From Peptoniphilus sp. (GTDB lineage: Bacteria; Bacillota; Clostridia; Tissierellales; Peptoniphilaceae), in NCBI GenBank assembly GCA_029983555.1, contig JASBZH010000013.1, forward strand, positions 1-25,016: a DNA stretch of 25,016 nucleotides, written 5' to 3'. The position numbers and the translations under genes were made by a program. Of the stretch, positions 1 through 6,901 are shown in pieces (the first letter of the stretch is position 1; each line of letters begins with the position of its first letter). The notes under the pieces are model-generated. The model had not been told where the DNA came from. It saw only the letters and a list, made by a program, of their open reading frames with translations, and made no database searches.

Positions 1-189
1 TAAAAAGAAATATTTTTTAAAAATAACTTTATCTAATTATTAACTTTATTACACATAAAAAAATGGATTTTAATAAAAAAACTTTTTCCTATTAGTACTT
101 ACTATTTTAAAAGTTAGAAATAATTATTATACAAAAGTTTATTTGAAAATTATGATATTTTTCAAAATTTCAATATAGCAAATATATTT

Positions 190-513
190 CTACTCACTAA
201 TTTTTTTATAATACTCTCCCCAATCTTTCATTGCATCTAAAACTGGTTTTAAAGAATAGCCTAAATCAGTTAAAGTGTACTCCACTCTTGGCGGAACTTC
301 AGGATAAACTTTTCTTTTAAGAAGTCCCTCTTTTTCCATCTTCCTCAAATTAGTAGTCAAAACTTTTTGAGATATTCCGTCCACAGATTTCTGTATTTCT
401 CCAAACCTCATGGTGCCATTTAATAGTTCTCTCGTTATTAATACCATCCACTTTGTTCCAATTACAGATAAAGTTGTCTCCACTGGACAATTTGGCAATT
501 TATTTTTACTCAT
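190..513 (-). CDS. HxlR-family winged-helix transcriptional regulator
   Basis: A 107-residue DNA-binding repressor or activator of the HxlR/YodB type. It has the family layout: an N-terminal CPVETTL segment containing Cys9, then VIGTKW, a winged helix-turn-helix (about residues 30-75) with ISQKVLTTNLRKMEKEGL, and the PPRVEYTLTDLG wing. The conserved N-terminal Cys is the residue that senses thiol stress or quinones in several studied family members; sensing here is inferred. The ATG follows a GGAGG site. The gene is divergent from the NAD(P)-binding protein at 638, the usual arrangement in which HxlR proteins control an adjacent oxidoreductase and themselves. Family assignment is firm; the inducer is unknown. 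Confidence 0.93.
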   Translation of the reverse strand: MSKNKLPNCPVETTLSVIGTKWMVLITRELLNGTMRFGEIQKSVDGISQKVLTTNLRKMEKEGLLKRKVYPEVPPRVEYTLTDLGYSLKPVLDAMKDWGEYYKKISE

Positions 514-547
514 AAAACCTCCATTTTTCTATAATAGTTACTTTTGG

Positions 548-619
548 GTACTTACAATACTTTTTTGTTTCTACTTCCTTTTTATAACTATTGACATTAT
601 AATATAGTTGCAATATAAA
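548..619 (+). promoter_or_regulatory. Promoter of the 638 gene with a possible HxlR box
   Basis: On the plus strand TTGACA (591-596), a 17-base spacer and TATAAA (614-619) form a near-consensus sigma-A promoter ending about 18 bases before the ATG at 638. Just upstream, GTACTTAC (548-555) lies between the divergent genes. The same octamer occurs at 95-102, beyond the HxlR stop codon. It resembles half-sites reported for HxlR/YodB regulators, so it may be the operator; that part is inference. Confidence 0.7.
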
Positions 620-637
620 AATCAAGGAGGTCAATAT

Positions 638-1267
638 ATGAAAATTTTAGTAGTATGTTCCAATGGTCGTGTTGGACAAGAAGTTGTAAAAGAATCTTTA
701 AAAAGAGGTCTGGATGTTACTGGTCTTGCGAGAAGCGATAATAAATCTGAAGTTACACAATTTATTAAAAAAGATTTAATGGATCTTACTAAAGACGACA
801 TTAAAGACTTTGATGTATTAGTCGACGCTTTCGGTGTTTGGGATGAAAAAGATTTACCTCTTCACATTTCTACATTGAATCACTTAGCTGATATAGTGGC
901 CAATACTGAGAAAAGGCTCTTAGTAGTCGGAGGAGCAGGATCCCTATATATAGATGAGTCACATACAAAACAAGTTCAAGACTTGTCAGATTTTCCAGAT
1001 GCATTTAAACCATTAGCTTATAATATGGGATTAGCATTAGAAGAACTTAGAAAACGTGATGATGTAAATTGGACATATATTAGTCCGGCTGCAGATTTTC
1101 AAGCTGATGGAGAAAGAACTGGTTCATATATCTTAGGAGGAGAAGAATATTTTACAAACTCCGATGGTGAAAGTATTATTTCATATTCAGATTATGCAAT
1201 AGCTATGGTAGATGAAATTGAAAATAATAAACATAATAAAGAGCGTATTTCTGTAGTTCGCAAATAA
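638..1267 (+). CDS. NAD(P)-binding atypical SDR / NmrA-like protein
   Basis: A 209-residue cytoplasmic Rossmann-fold protein of the NAD(P)H-binding (biliverdin reductase B / NmrA / YwnB-like) group. The nucleotide-binding loop is near the N-terminus (VVCSNGRVGQEV, a GxxGxxG variant), followed by LLVVGGAGSLY at the position typical of this group. The catalytic Tyr-Lys pair of classical SDRs is not evident. The ATG at 638 was chosen because AAGGAGG lies 7 bases upstream; a longer frame from 608 lacks a ribosome site. It is divergent from the HxlR regulator and probably controlled by it in a redox or electrophile response. It ends in its own terminator. The substrate cannot be told from sequence. 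Confidence 0.88.
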   Translation: MKILVVCSNGRVGQEVVKESLKRGLDVTGLARSDNKSEVTQFIKKDLMDLTKDDIKDFDVLVDAFGVWDEKDLPLHISTLNHLADIVANTEKRLLVVGGAGSLYIDESHTKQVQDLSDFPDAFKPLAYNMGLALEELRKRDDVNWTYISPAADFQADGERTGSYILGGEEYFTNSDGESIISYSDYAIAMVDEIENNKHNKERISVVRK

Positions 1268-1276
1268 TTAATTAAA

Positions 1277-1304
1277 AAAAGAGTGCGCATTGACGTACTC
1301 TTTT
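1277..1304 (+). terminator. Rho-independent terminator after the NAD(P)-binding gene
   Basis: The inverted repeat AAAAGAGTGCG / CGTACTCTTTT forms an 11-bp stem with one G-T pair and the loop CATTGA. It sits 10 bases after the stop at 1267, and the 3' arm ends in TTTT. Because the stem is flanked by A-runs on the left and Ts on the right, it may also serve transcripts on the minus strand. Confidence 0.8.
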
Positions 1305-1381
1305 GATGTTATTTAAATACAAGCTTAACTTCTGTCGCCGAAATATAAAATTCTAAAATTTAAGCTGTATTAAATTAATTA

Positions 1382-1921
1382 TTATTGTAATTTTTCTTTC
1401 CATATATGTGCTTCTTTTAGAAGTTCGTCAATCATATCCTTTTTAGCCAAAGTATATTTCTCTCTGTCATCTGGAAATTGTAAGGCTAGCTTTTGTTTTA
1501 AATTGTCATATAATCTAGCTTTTTGAGGAAAAGTATTTAAATAATCCCTAAAATATACATAATTATACCACTCCTCACTTTTCCATTTAACCACATGAAT
1601 ATGATGAGTCCTGTAATCTTTTTCAAAATCTCCTTTAACAAATAATAATTTTTTAGAAGTTTCTTTACCTCTGTAAATATATCCATGTTGTTCTAAAATA
1701 CTTGTATTTTTCATAATATCATGAAAATTATCTACGCCTACTACAATATCAATAATTGGTTTTGCGTGAATGGATACAATGGCTGTACTTCCAATATGCT
1801 GAGCATCTATAATAGTATTAGGTAAAAGATCTTTTAATTCTTCAATTGTATTTTTTGCTTCATCTTCCCATTTTCCTTGATGAGTTATAAGTAATACCTT
1901 ACCTCTTTTTAAACCTAACAT
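1382..1921 (-). CDS. GrpB-family protein (nucleotidyltransferase fold)
   Basis: A 179-residue GrpB/UPF0157 protein with a predicted nucleotidyltransferase-like fold. Family hallmarks are the start MLGLKRGKVLL, the HIGSTAIVSIHAKPIIDI block (about residues 42-59, matching the family's GSTAVPGLxAKPIIDI) and HHIHVVKW in the middle. The ATG at 1921 is preferred over an upstream ATG at 1939, because family members start with MLGLKR and a GGGAG site lies about 11 bases before 1921, while 1939 has none. In the family motif VPGL is replaced by VSIH, so the loop has drifted. It stands alone between two other genes and its substrate is unknown; members are sometimes found fused to dephospho-CoA kinase or near acetyltransferases. 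Confidence 0.88.
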   Translation of the reverse strand: MLGLKRGKVLLITHQGKWEDEAKNTIEELKDLLPNTIIDAQHIGSTAIVSIHAKPIIDIVVGVDNFHDIMKNTSILEQHGYIYRGKETSKKLLFVKGDFEKDYRTHHIHVVKWKSEEWYNYVYFRDYLNTFPQKARLYDNLKQKLALQFPDDREKYTLAKKDMIDELLKEAHIWKEKLQ

Positions 1922-2033
1922 ATAATTAAATTCTCCCATATTTTTAAACTAAATGTCTGTAACTCAGAATCCTTTTTATAATTATGACTATAATCAAGCT
2001 ATATAAACTAAATTAATTTAATCAAACTGCCAT

Positions 2034-2501
2034 TTATCTGAATTTTTCTAGCCTAACTAATCCTTCTTTATCGGGTGAAGCTACACCATTTTTATAATTA
2101 TATCCCATTTTTATATAAAAATTAGTTGCAGTAATAGAAGCGGGAATTTCTATTCGCTTTGAGCGTTTAAAAAACTCATCATTCTCGAGCGCTTCGATAA
2201 TAAATTTTCACACGCCTTTACCTTGATATTTTGGCAAAACAAAAATAGTTAAAAGAATACTTTCATCTTTTTTGCTCCAATATGGACCTATAGCACCAGT
2301 TCCAATAATATTTTTATCATCACATGCAACATAAAAGTGTGTTAAACTAGCTCTTTGTATAATATTTTGAGGCTGCAATCTTTTTACATCATTTTCAATA
2401 TATTCTAAGGAATAATCTTTAATGTTTGATGTTCTAAGTGTAGTGGCTATTAGTTTAGATACTTCTTCTGCATCTTTGTTTTCAAATCTTCTTACTATCA
2501 T
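2034..2501 (-). pseudogene. GNAT-family N-acetyltransferase interrupted by one in-frame TGA
   Basis: A full-length GNAT acetyltransferase reading frame (155 codons) broken by a single TGA after codon 97. The first part ends in PKYQGKGV, the acetyl-CoA pyrophosphate-binding motif (R/Q-x-x-G-x-G/A). The frame continues without a shift as KFIIEALENDEFFKRSKRIE... through NFYIKMGY (motif B) to a TAA at 2034-2036. Intact relatives usually have Gly at the stop position (GVGKFII), so one substitution, GGA to TGA, explains it. Everything else looks intact, which implies a recent loss of function (or, less likely, readthrough or a sequencing error). The acceptor substrate is unknown. The ATG at 2501 begins MIVRRFENKDAEEV, the usual GNAT start. 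Confidence 0.85.
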
Positions 2502-2552
2502 CTATATTTCTCCCAACAATTGTTCTTATTTTATTTAATAATAAATAATTAA

Positions 2553-2969
2553 TTATATTATTTCCCAATTTATATTTAATAAAGCATCATAATTTTTTTC
2601 ATTATCTTTAAAAAGTCTGCCTCTAAAGGGAATTTCGTAAGAGATTTTTTTCCCTACATGTTTAAAGGTAATATATGCTTTTCTTGACTTCTTATCAACG
2701 TTAAAATCTTCTACTTCATTTTCAGGCATAAGATAAAAATTATCTTTATCTGAATTTGAAATCTCTTTTTCATATATCCCTTTATTGTCAAACACTAATA
2801 TAAAAGTCCTATTGCTATCATATGTATTGTAAAGATTACTCATTATAAGTTTCAATCCCTTTTTAACTGGACTATTGTGTTTAAAAGCTATGAGATAATT
2901 TTTGCCATTTCCAAATTTTTCTTCGACTTCTCTTTTCAAATCATCTTTATCATTAAATAATAATCCCAT
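2553..2969 (-). CDS. Hypothetical protein paired with an Xre regulator
   Basis: A 138-residue soluble protein that I do not recognise. It starts MGLLFNDKDDLKREVEEKFG and is rich in Lys, Asp and Asn and beta-prone stretches (RTFILVFDNKGIYEKEI, KAYITFKHVGKKISYEI), with no signal peptide or membrane segment. The pattern recalls small PH-like or YxeA-type beta proteins, but this is not strong enough for a family call. The ATG follows a strong AGGAGG site and lies only 9 bases after the stop of the Xre gene, so the two are almost certainly one operon under the promoter at 3227-3255. A role as effector or partner of the regulator is inferred from position only. Confidence 0.75.
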   Translation of the reverse strand: MGLLFNDKDDLKREVEEKFGNGKNYLIAFKHNSPVKKGLKLIMSNLYNTYDSNRTFILVFDNKGIYEKEISNSDKDNFYLMPENEVEDFNVDKKSRKAYITFKHVGKKISYEIPFRGRLFKDNEKNYDALLNINWEII

Positions 2970-2978
2970 ATACTCCTC

Positions 2979-3182
2979 CTATTTAAAAATAAACACTTCT
3001 GTAATATCCTTATCAAGTACTTTTGCTATTTTATATGCCGTTTCTAGAGTAGGACTTATTGTATTATTTTCATATGCCATAATGGACCTTCTCTTAAGTC
3101 CCACTGCTTTAGCGAGTTTTTGTTGAGAAAGGTTTTTTTCCTTTCTAAACTCTCGTATTTTATTTTCAATTTTTACTTCCAT
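2979..3182 (-). CDS. Small Xre/Cro-family DNA-binding protein
   Basis: A 67-residue protein made almost entirely of one HTH_3 domain. Helices 1-5 run across IREFRKEKNLSQQKLAKAVGLKRRSIMAYENN (about residues 8-40) and ISPTLETAYKIAKVLDKDI, the standard pattern of short YozG/YgzD-like regulators. The C-terminus TEVFIFK is also typical. The ATG follows AAAGGA. It is the first gene of a two-gene operon with the 138-residue unknown protein. The promoter carries two perfect 16-base direct repeats, one overlapping the -10 box, so autorepression is likely. Confidence 0.9.
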   Translation of the reverse strand: MEVKIENKIREFRKEKNLSQQKLAKAVGLKRRSIMAYENNTISPTLETAYKIAKVLDKDITEVFIFK

Positions 3183-3194
3183 ATTAATTCCTTT

Positions 3195-3255
3195 GTTACA
3201 TTTATAGTACTAAATATGTTACATTTATAGTACCATTTTTGTTGTGTCTTGTAAA
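3195..3255 (-). promoter_or_regulatory. Xre promoter with two perfect 16-bp direct repeats
   Basis: On the minus strand, -35 TTTACA (3250-3255), an exact 17-base spacer and -10 TACTAT (3227-3232) precede the Xre gene. The 16-mer GTACTATAAATGTAAC occurs twice without mismatch, at 3218-3233 and 3195-3210, spaced 23 bases (about two helical turns). The first copy covers the -10 box and the second lies over the transcript start. This is the geometry expected for an autoregulated Xre repressor, though binding itself is inferred. Confidence 0.75.
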
Positions 3256-3310
3256 GAAAACACAAAAATTTCAACTAATTCATAACTATTAGTTTCTTTA
3301 TTAAAAATAT

Positions 3311-3344
3311 AAAAAACCATTGAAAAATCAAATTCCAATGGTTT
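3311..3344 (-). terminator. Terminator after the dehydrogenase / membrane-protein pair
   Basis: The arms AAACCATTG and CAATGGTTT (3314-3322 and 3336-3344) form a perfect 9-bp stem. Read on the minus strand it is followed by a run of Ts. It lies just beyond the stop of the 3352-3696 gene and before the Xre promoter. Confidence 0.8.
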
Positions 3345-3351
3345 AAAAATA

Positions 3352-3696
3352 CTAATTTAATTTAGAAAATATAAGTTTTTGACTAACTATAACTGTTATA
3401 TAAATAACGGTTGTTATAGCTACAGTGTAGAAACTTATATTTTGTCTATATTTTATCAATAATACTGATGTTAAGATAATAAGTAAAATTGAAATAAAAA
3501 TATCAAAATTAATAACAAACTTATTATTTATTCTTTTAAATAAATTTCCGGTATATATATACACAATTATGCTGGAAAGTAAAAATTTAAAATCTACCAT
3601 GTTTTTGCCAATAATTATTGATAACCCTGCAAAAAATAAAAATACACTTAGATAATATATAACTTTATTCATATTAATAATTAGTTTACTACTCAA
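3352..3696 (-). CDS. Small four-helix membrane protein
   Basis: A 114-residue hydrophobic protein of no recognised family. Four membrane segments are evident at about residues 10-30 (VIYYLSVFLFFAGLSIII), 34-50, 64-81 (IFISILLIILTSVLLI) and 88-108 (FYTVAITTVIYITVIVS), with short basic loops. The start is taken as the TTG at 3696, which overlaps the TGA of the dehydrogenase gene (TTGA), suggesting translational coupling. An ATG at 3672 would give 106 residues but has no clear ribosome site. The family and function are unknown; co-expression with the dehydrogenase is the only clue. Confidence 0.6.
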   Translation of the reverse strand: MSSKLIINMNKVIYYLSVFLFFAGLSIIIGKNMVDFKFLLSSIIVYIYTGNLFKRINNKFVINFDIFISILLIILTSVLLIKYRQNISFYTVAITTVIYITVIVSQKLIFSKLN

Positions 3697-4670
3697 CTTT
3701 TAACGAGATTTTTTGGTTCTTTCCCATCAAAAACTTTTATTACATCATTTGCTGCAGAATTTGCCATCTCTATCCTAGCTTCATAAGTATCATTTCCTAT
3801 ATGAGGAGTGAGAACGACATTATCAAGTTTTAACAAATCCTCATTTATCCTTGGTTCTTCTTCATGAGTATCAATTGCAGCCCCAGCTATCTTTTCATCT
3901 TTTAAAGCATTATATAAAGCTTTTTCATCAACTATGCCACCTCTTGCTGTATTTATTAAATAAGCACTTTCTTTCATTTTGTCCAGCTCATCTTTTCCAA
4001 TAAAATGATGATTATCTTCTGTATAATTCATTTGAAGAATTATATAATCAGCTTTTTTTAGCCCTTCTTCAAAATCGATATATTCAGCACCTATTTCTTC
4101 TTCTGCCTTTTTAAACTGAGATCTCTCTTTAATATCGTAATAAGAAATATTCATATGAAGACCTTTAGCCATTCTTGCTATTTCCTTGCCAATATTTCCA
4201 AAACCAATAATAAATAAATTTTTATAAGATACTTGGTGTCCTCCTAAAAATCCCATAACTTGCCATCCATCAAAAGAATTTTCTCTAACCATTTTTTGAT
4301 TTTTTAAAATTTCTCTTGATAACGAAAGCATTAATCCTATAGCTGTTTCTGCTGTAGAAGCGACAGAATTTTTCCCCGGTGTATTTGTAAGTAAAACATT
4401 ATTTTCTTTTGCACTTTGAGCATCTATATTATTTACACCCGCACCTATATTTGCTATTATCTTAAGATTTTTACTAGCCTCTATTATCTTTGAAGTTATA
4501 GTTACATTTACTCCAGTTATAATGGCATCCACATCTTTTGAATTTTCGATTATTTCTTCTTCTGATGGAGTTTCTAGTTTGTCAAATATATTCAACTCTA
4601 TATTTGCATTTTTTAAAATATCTAAAGTCTCTTTGGGTAGTTTTACGGCTGAATAAACTTTTCGCGCCAT
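3693..4670 (-). CDS. D-isomer-specific 2-hydroxyacid dehydrogenase
   Basis: A 325-residue cytoplasmic NAD(P)-dependent dehydrogenase that interconverts a 2-keto acid and its D-2-hydroxy acid. The N-terminal catalytic half and the inserted Rossmann domain are both visible: IGFGNIGKEIARM (about 155-167) binds the cofactor. The catalytic triad is present: Arg243 in NTARGGIVDE, Glu272 in HEEEP and His290 in LTPHIG. No ACT domain follows, so it is not a full-length SerA; glyoxylate/hydroxypyruvate or D-lactate reductase are equally possible. The Tyr in YYDIKERS follows the usual acidic cofactor site. Start: ATG at 4670; a TTG at 4676 sits at better spacing from AAAGGA and may also be used. It is coupled to the membrane protein downstream. 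Confidence 0.9.
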   Translation of the reverse strand: MARKVYSAVKLPKETLDILKNANIELNIFDKLETPSEEEIIENSKDVDAIITGVNVTITSKIIEASKNLKIIANIGAGVNNIDAQSAKENNVLLTNTPGKNSVASTAETAIGLMLSLSREILKNQKMVRENSFDGWQVMGFLGGHQVSYKNLFIIGFGNIGKEIARMAKGLHMNISYYDIKERSQFKKAEEEIGAEYIDFEEGLKKADYIILQMNYTEDNHHFIGKDELDKMKESAYLINTARGGIVDEKALYNALKDEKIAGAAIDTHEEEPRINEDLLKLDNVVLTPHIGNDTYEARIEMANSAANDVIKVFDGKEPKNLVKS

Positions 4671-4834
4671 CTTCAATCACAATCCTTTCATTAATTTTTC
4701 TCGCTTACCTATTAAATTTTATACCCAAATATGAACGAGCTAATTTTTCCATCAGACTTTGTATTAATTTAATATAAAGCTTTCTCTTTGAAAAACTTAA
4801 TATTTACGCGCATACTTTTAAAAGATTTGTATAT

Positions 4835-4867
4835 AAAAATAGCACCTATTAAATAGATGCTATTTTT
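4835..4867 (-). terminator. Terminator after the ABC-F gene
   Basis: AAAATAGCACCTA and TAGATGCTATTTT pair across a short loop (one mismatch), with A-runs on one side and T-runs on the other, so the hairpin can end transcripts in both directions. It directly follows the TAA of the ABC-F gene. Confidence 0.8.
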
Positions 4868-4872
4868 ATTAT

Positions 4873-6474
4873 TTAATTTTTCTTTTTTGAGATGAGTTTT
4901 TTGTATTCGTCTTCTAATTTTTTTCTTTCTTCTTTAGGTATATCCATTGCTAATCTCGAACTTATCGAAGATATCCTAAAATCCAGTAATAATTCGTCTT
5001 CACCATTATTTTTATCAGTCCTATTTTTTCTCTTTCTATATTGTGTTAAATTCCCATCAAAACTTATAATGCTTTTATTCTCAATGATTAAAAGTGTATT
5101 TGCTATATTATTTATAAATTCCTCGTCATGTGTTACAAAAATAAATGGTCTGTCATATGATTTTAAAAGATCTTCTAGACTTTCAATCGCCCTTATATCT
5201 AAAAAGTTTGTTGGTTCGTCAAATATAAGATAGTTAAAGTCTGATGTTAAAATTTTAGCCAGTTTAACTTTAGCTTTTTCTCCGTCGCTTAATACATCTA
5301 TATTTTTCAAACTATCATTATTTTTAAATCCCAGCCTTGCCAGCACAATTCTTGTCATTGTTTCATCATATATTGACGTATTTAATGTGTTTTCCAATAC
5401 ACTTTTATTATTTTCTAGGATATCATTCATTTGGCTAAAATAACCTAATTTGAGATTTGGATGAACCCATATATTTTCTTTTTCAAGAATCATATTTAAT
5501 AGAGTTGACTTTCCAGTACCATTATCGCCTATAAGAGCCACTTTAGAATTATTTTTAATAATAAACTTAGTTTTTTCAAATAAAACTTTATTTTTAAATC
5601 TTTTATTTAAATTTTCTGACTTTATCAAAATTTTGGAATGAATCCTTTTGCTATCTGGAACAGATAATTTTATTTCTACTTCTTCTTTAGGTTTCTCTTT
5701 AATATCAAGCTGGTTAATTCTAGATTCTACAGCTTTAACTTGTTTATCGAGCCTTTTCTTGTTCTCTTGGCCGCCCATTTTGTGAAGTCTTGCCTCTGAA
5801 TTGCCCATTCTCTTGGGTACAGTTTTAATTCTTGAAGATTGATTTTTAATATTAATCGCTAAATTTTTTAGTCTTCTTTTTTCTTTTTCATACTTTATAT
5901 ATTCTTTTTCTTTAAACTTATTTCTTTTTTCTCTTTCTTCAAGATAGAATTTATAGTCCCCATTGTACTCTTCAATTTTACCATCAAATAGTTCAAAAAT
6001 TTTATTACAAGTTTTATTTATAAAATCACGATCATGAGAGATAAGGAGATAACCCTTTTCTCTAGAGTTTAATCTTTCTATAAGCTCATCTTTTTGTCTA
6101 ATATCTAAGTGTGATGTCGGCTCATCCATCAAAATAAATTTAAATTTATCATATAATAAGTCTATAAGCTTTAATCTTTGATATTCTCCGGGACTATATC
6201 TTTCATTTGGGTTTAATTTTGCTCTCGAATAAATTTCACCAGAAATATCTTTATCTCTATTATCATAATTTAAAAGATATCCCAGCTTCCCGTCCACATT
6301 TACTTCTCCCGTGTATTCATTATCTATTCCTAGAATAATTTTTAGCAGTGTTGTTTTTCCCGCTCCATTATCTCCTATCAAAGCTACTCTATCTGTGTCA
6401 TTTATTGATAAATTTTCAATTTCAAATAATTTTCTATAAGGTAATGTTTTTCTTAAATTTTGTATATATATCAT
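4873..6474 (-). CDS. ABC-F family ATPase, probable ribosomal-protection protein
   Basis: A 533-residue soluble protein with two ABC domains and no membrane segment. Domain 1 has Walker A GDNGAGKT (34-41), signature YSPGEYQR (93-100) and Walker B FILMDEP (113-119). A long basic, coiled linker (about 180-270) follows, the part that in antibiotic-resistance ABC-F proteins reaches the peptidyl-transferase centre. Domain 2 has GDNGTGKS (317-324), signature LSDGEKAK and YLIFDEP (415-421), then a charged tail. Layout and length fit the Vga/Lsa/CplR-like resistance group better than housekeeping EttA/Uup, but the drug class cannot be read. The start at 6474 has AGGAGG 4 bases upstream; a longer frame to 6516 overlaps the leader ORF. 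Expression is probably controlled by the leader and hairpin upstream. Confidence 0.88.
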   Translation of the reverse strand: MIYIQNLRKTLPYRKLFEIENLSINDTDRVALIGDNGAGKTTLLKIILGIDNEYTGEVNVDGKLGYLLNYDNRDKDISGEIYSRAKLNPNERYSPGEYQRLKLIDLLYDKFKFILMDEPTSHLDIRQKDELIERLNSREKGYLLISHDRDFINKTCNKIFELFDGKIEEYNGDYKFYLEEREKRNKFKEKEYIKYEKEKRRLKNLAINIKNQSSRIKTVPKRMGNSEARLHKMGGQENKKRLDKQVKAVESRINQLDIKEKPKEEVEIKLSVPDSKRIHSKILIKSENLNKRFKNKVLFEKTKFIIKNNSKVALIGDNGTGKSTLLNMILEKENIWVHPNLKLGYFSQMNDILENNKSVLENTLNTSIYDETMTRIVLARLGFKNNDSLKNIDVLSDGEKAKVKLAKILTSDFNYLIFDEPTNFLDIRAIESLEDLLKSYDRPFIFVTHDEEFINNIANTLLIIENKSIISFDGNLTQYRKRKNRTDKNNGEDELLLDFRISSISSRLAMDIPKEERKKLEDEYKKLISKKKN

Positions 6475-6490
6475 AAATCCTCCTATTTTT

Positions 6491-6508
6491 GAGAGGATCT
6501 TTCCTCTC
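6491..6508 (-). promoter_or_regulatory. Hairpin between leader ORF and ABC-F gene
   Basis: On the minus strand GAGAGGA-AAGA-TCCTCTC forms a perfect 7-bp stem that starts at the base after the leader stop codon (6509-6511) and ends 7 bases before the ABC-F ribosome site (6479-6484). A ribosome stalled on the leader would unfold or mask it. It resembles attenuation devices ahead of vga, msr and erm genes. It lacks a T-run directly after the stem, so control of translation is as likely as termination. Confidence 0.6.
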
Positions 6509-6541
6509 TTAGTCATTCATAAAATCATTTGTATTAATCAT
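6509..6541 (-). CDS. 10-codon leader peptide upstream of ABC-F
   Basis: The short ORF MINTNDFMND-stop has its own strong AGGAGG ribosome site (6551-6556, 9 bases before its ATG) and lies 35 bases upstream of the ABC-F start. Its stop codon touches the hairpin at 6491-6508. Such leader peptides stall drug-bound ribosomes and switch on ABC-F or methylase genes; the role here is inferred from layout. The peptide sequence matches no leader that I know. Confidence 0.6.
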   Translation of the reverse strand: MINTNDFMND

Positions 6542-6572
6542 TTTTCTATACCTCCTAATTTTTATTGTATAT

Positions 6573-6594
6573 ATTATAACACGTAAAATTTTAC
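6573..6594 (-). promoter_or_regulatory. Extended -10 promoter of the ABC-F operon with a palindrome
   Basis: On the minus strand TGTTATAAT gives an extended -10 (TATAAT at 6573-6578) with no good -35. The 12-base perfect palindrome GTAAAATTTTAC (6583-6594) lies in the spacer region, so a repressor could occlude the promoter; which protein is unknown. Confidence 0.6.
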
Positions 6595-6697
6595 TAAACG
6601 TATTTAACCACTTTATAATGTATCGATTTATTTTTGTTTTATTCGCTTAATATTTTATCAAAACTTATCTTAGTTACAATCGCAATTTAACAAAACA

Positions 6698-6738
6698 AAA
6701 GGACTTCAAGTAATTTGTATTTATACTTGAAATCCTTT
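6698..6738 (-). terminator. Terminator after the DUF2871 gene
   Basis: AAAGGACTTCAAGTA and TACTTGAAATCCTTT form a 15-bp stem (one G-T pair) with an 11-base loop. On the minus strand the 3' arm runs into TTTTGTTTTGTT. It lies about 165 bases after the stop at 6902; no gene is seen in the gap. Confidence 0.75.
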
Positions 6739-6901
6739 CTTATAATAAGCTTCTACCTATAATTTTTTGATAATAGACATATTCTTCACATGTCTTTATA
6801 TGATAATATAATAACATTGTAAATTTTAAATTCTTTAGCGTAAAATATATCTATAAAAAGTCTTAACCATCAGCTAATCTAGTAGCTTGTTCTGCATATA
6901 G

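Noticed and set aside
410..607. Plus-strand ORF opposite the HxlR gene, and similar ORFs at 2902-3126, 4892-5233, 8978-9187, 9374-9604, 14159-14347, 17138-17434 and 22143-22349
   Set aside because: All are opposite-strand or out-of-frame shadows of well-supported genes, without ribosome sites or family features.
4873..6516. Start of the ABC-F protein at 6516
   Set aside because: The extra 14 codons overlap the leader ORF and hairpin, are not ABC-like, and the ATG at 6474 has an AGGAGG ribosome site.
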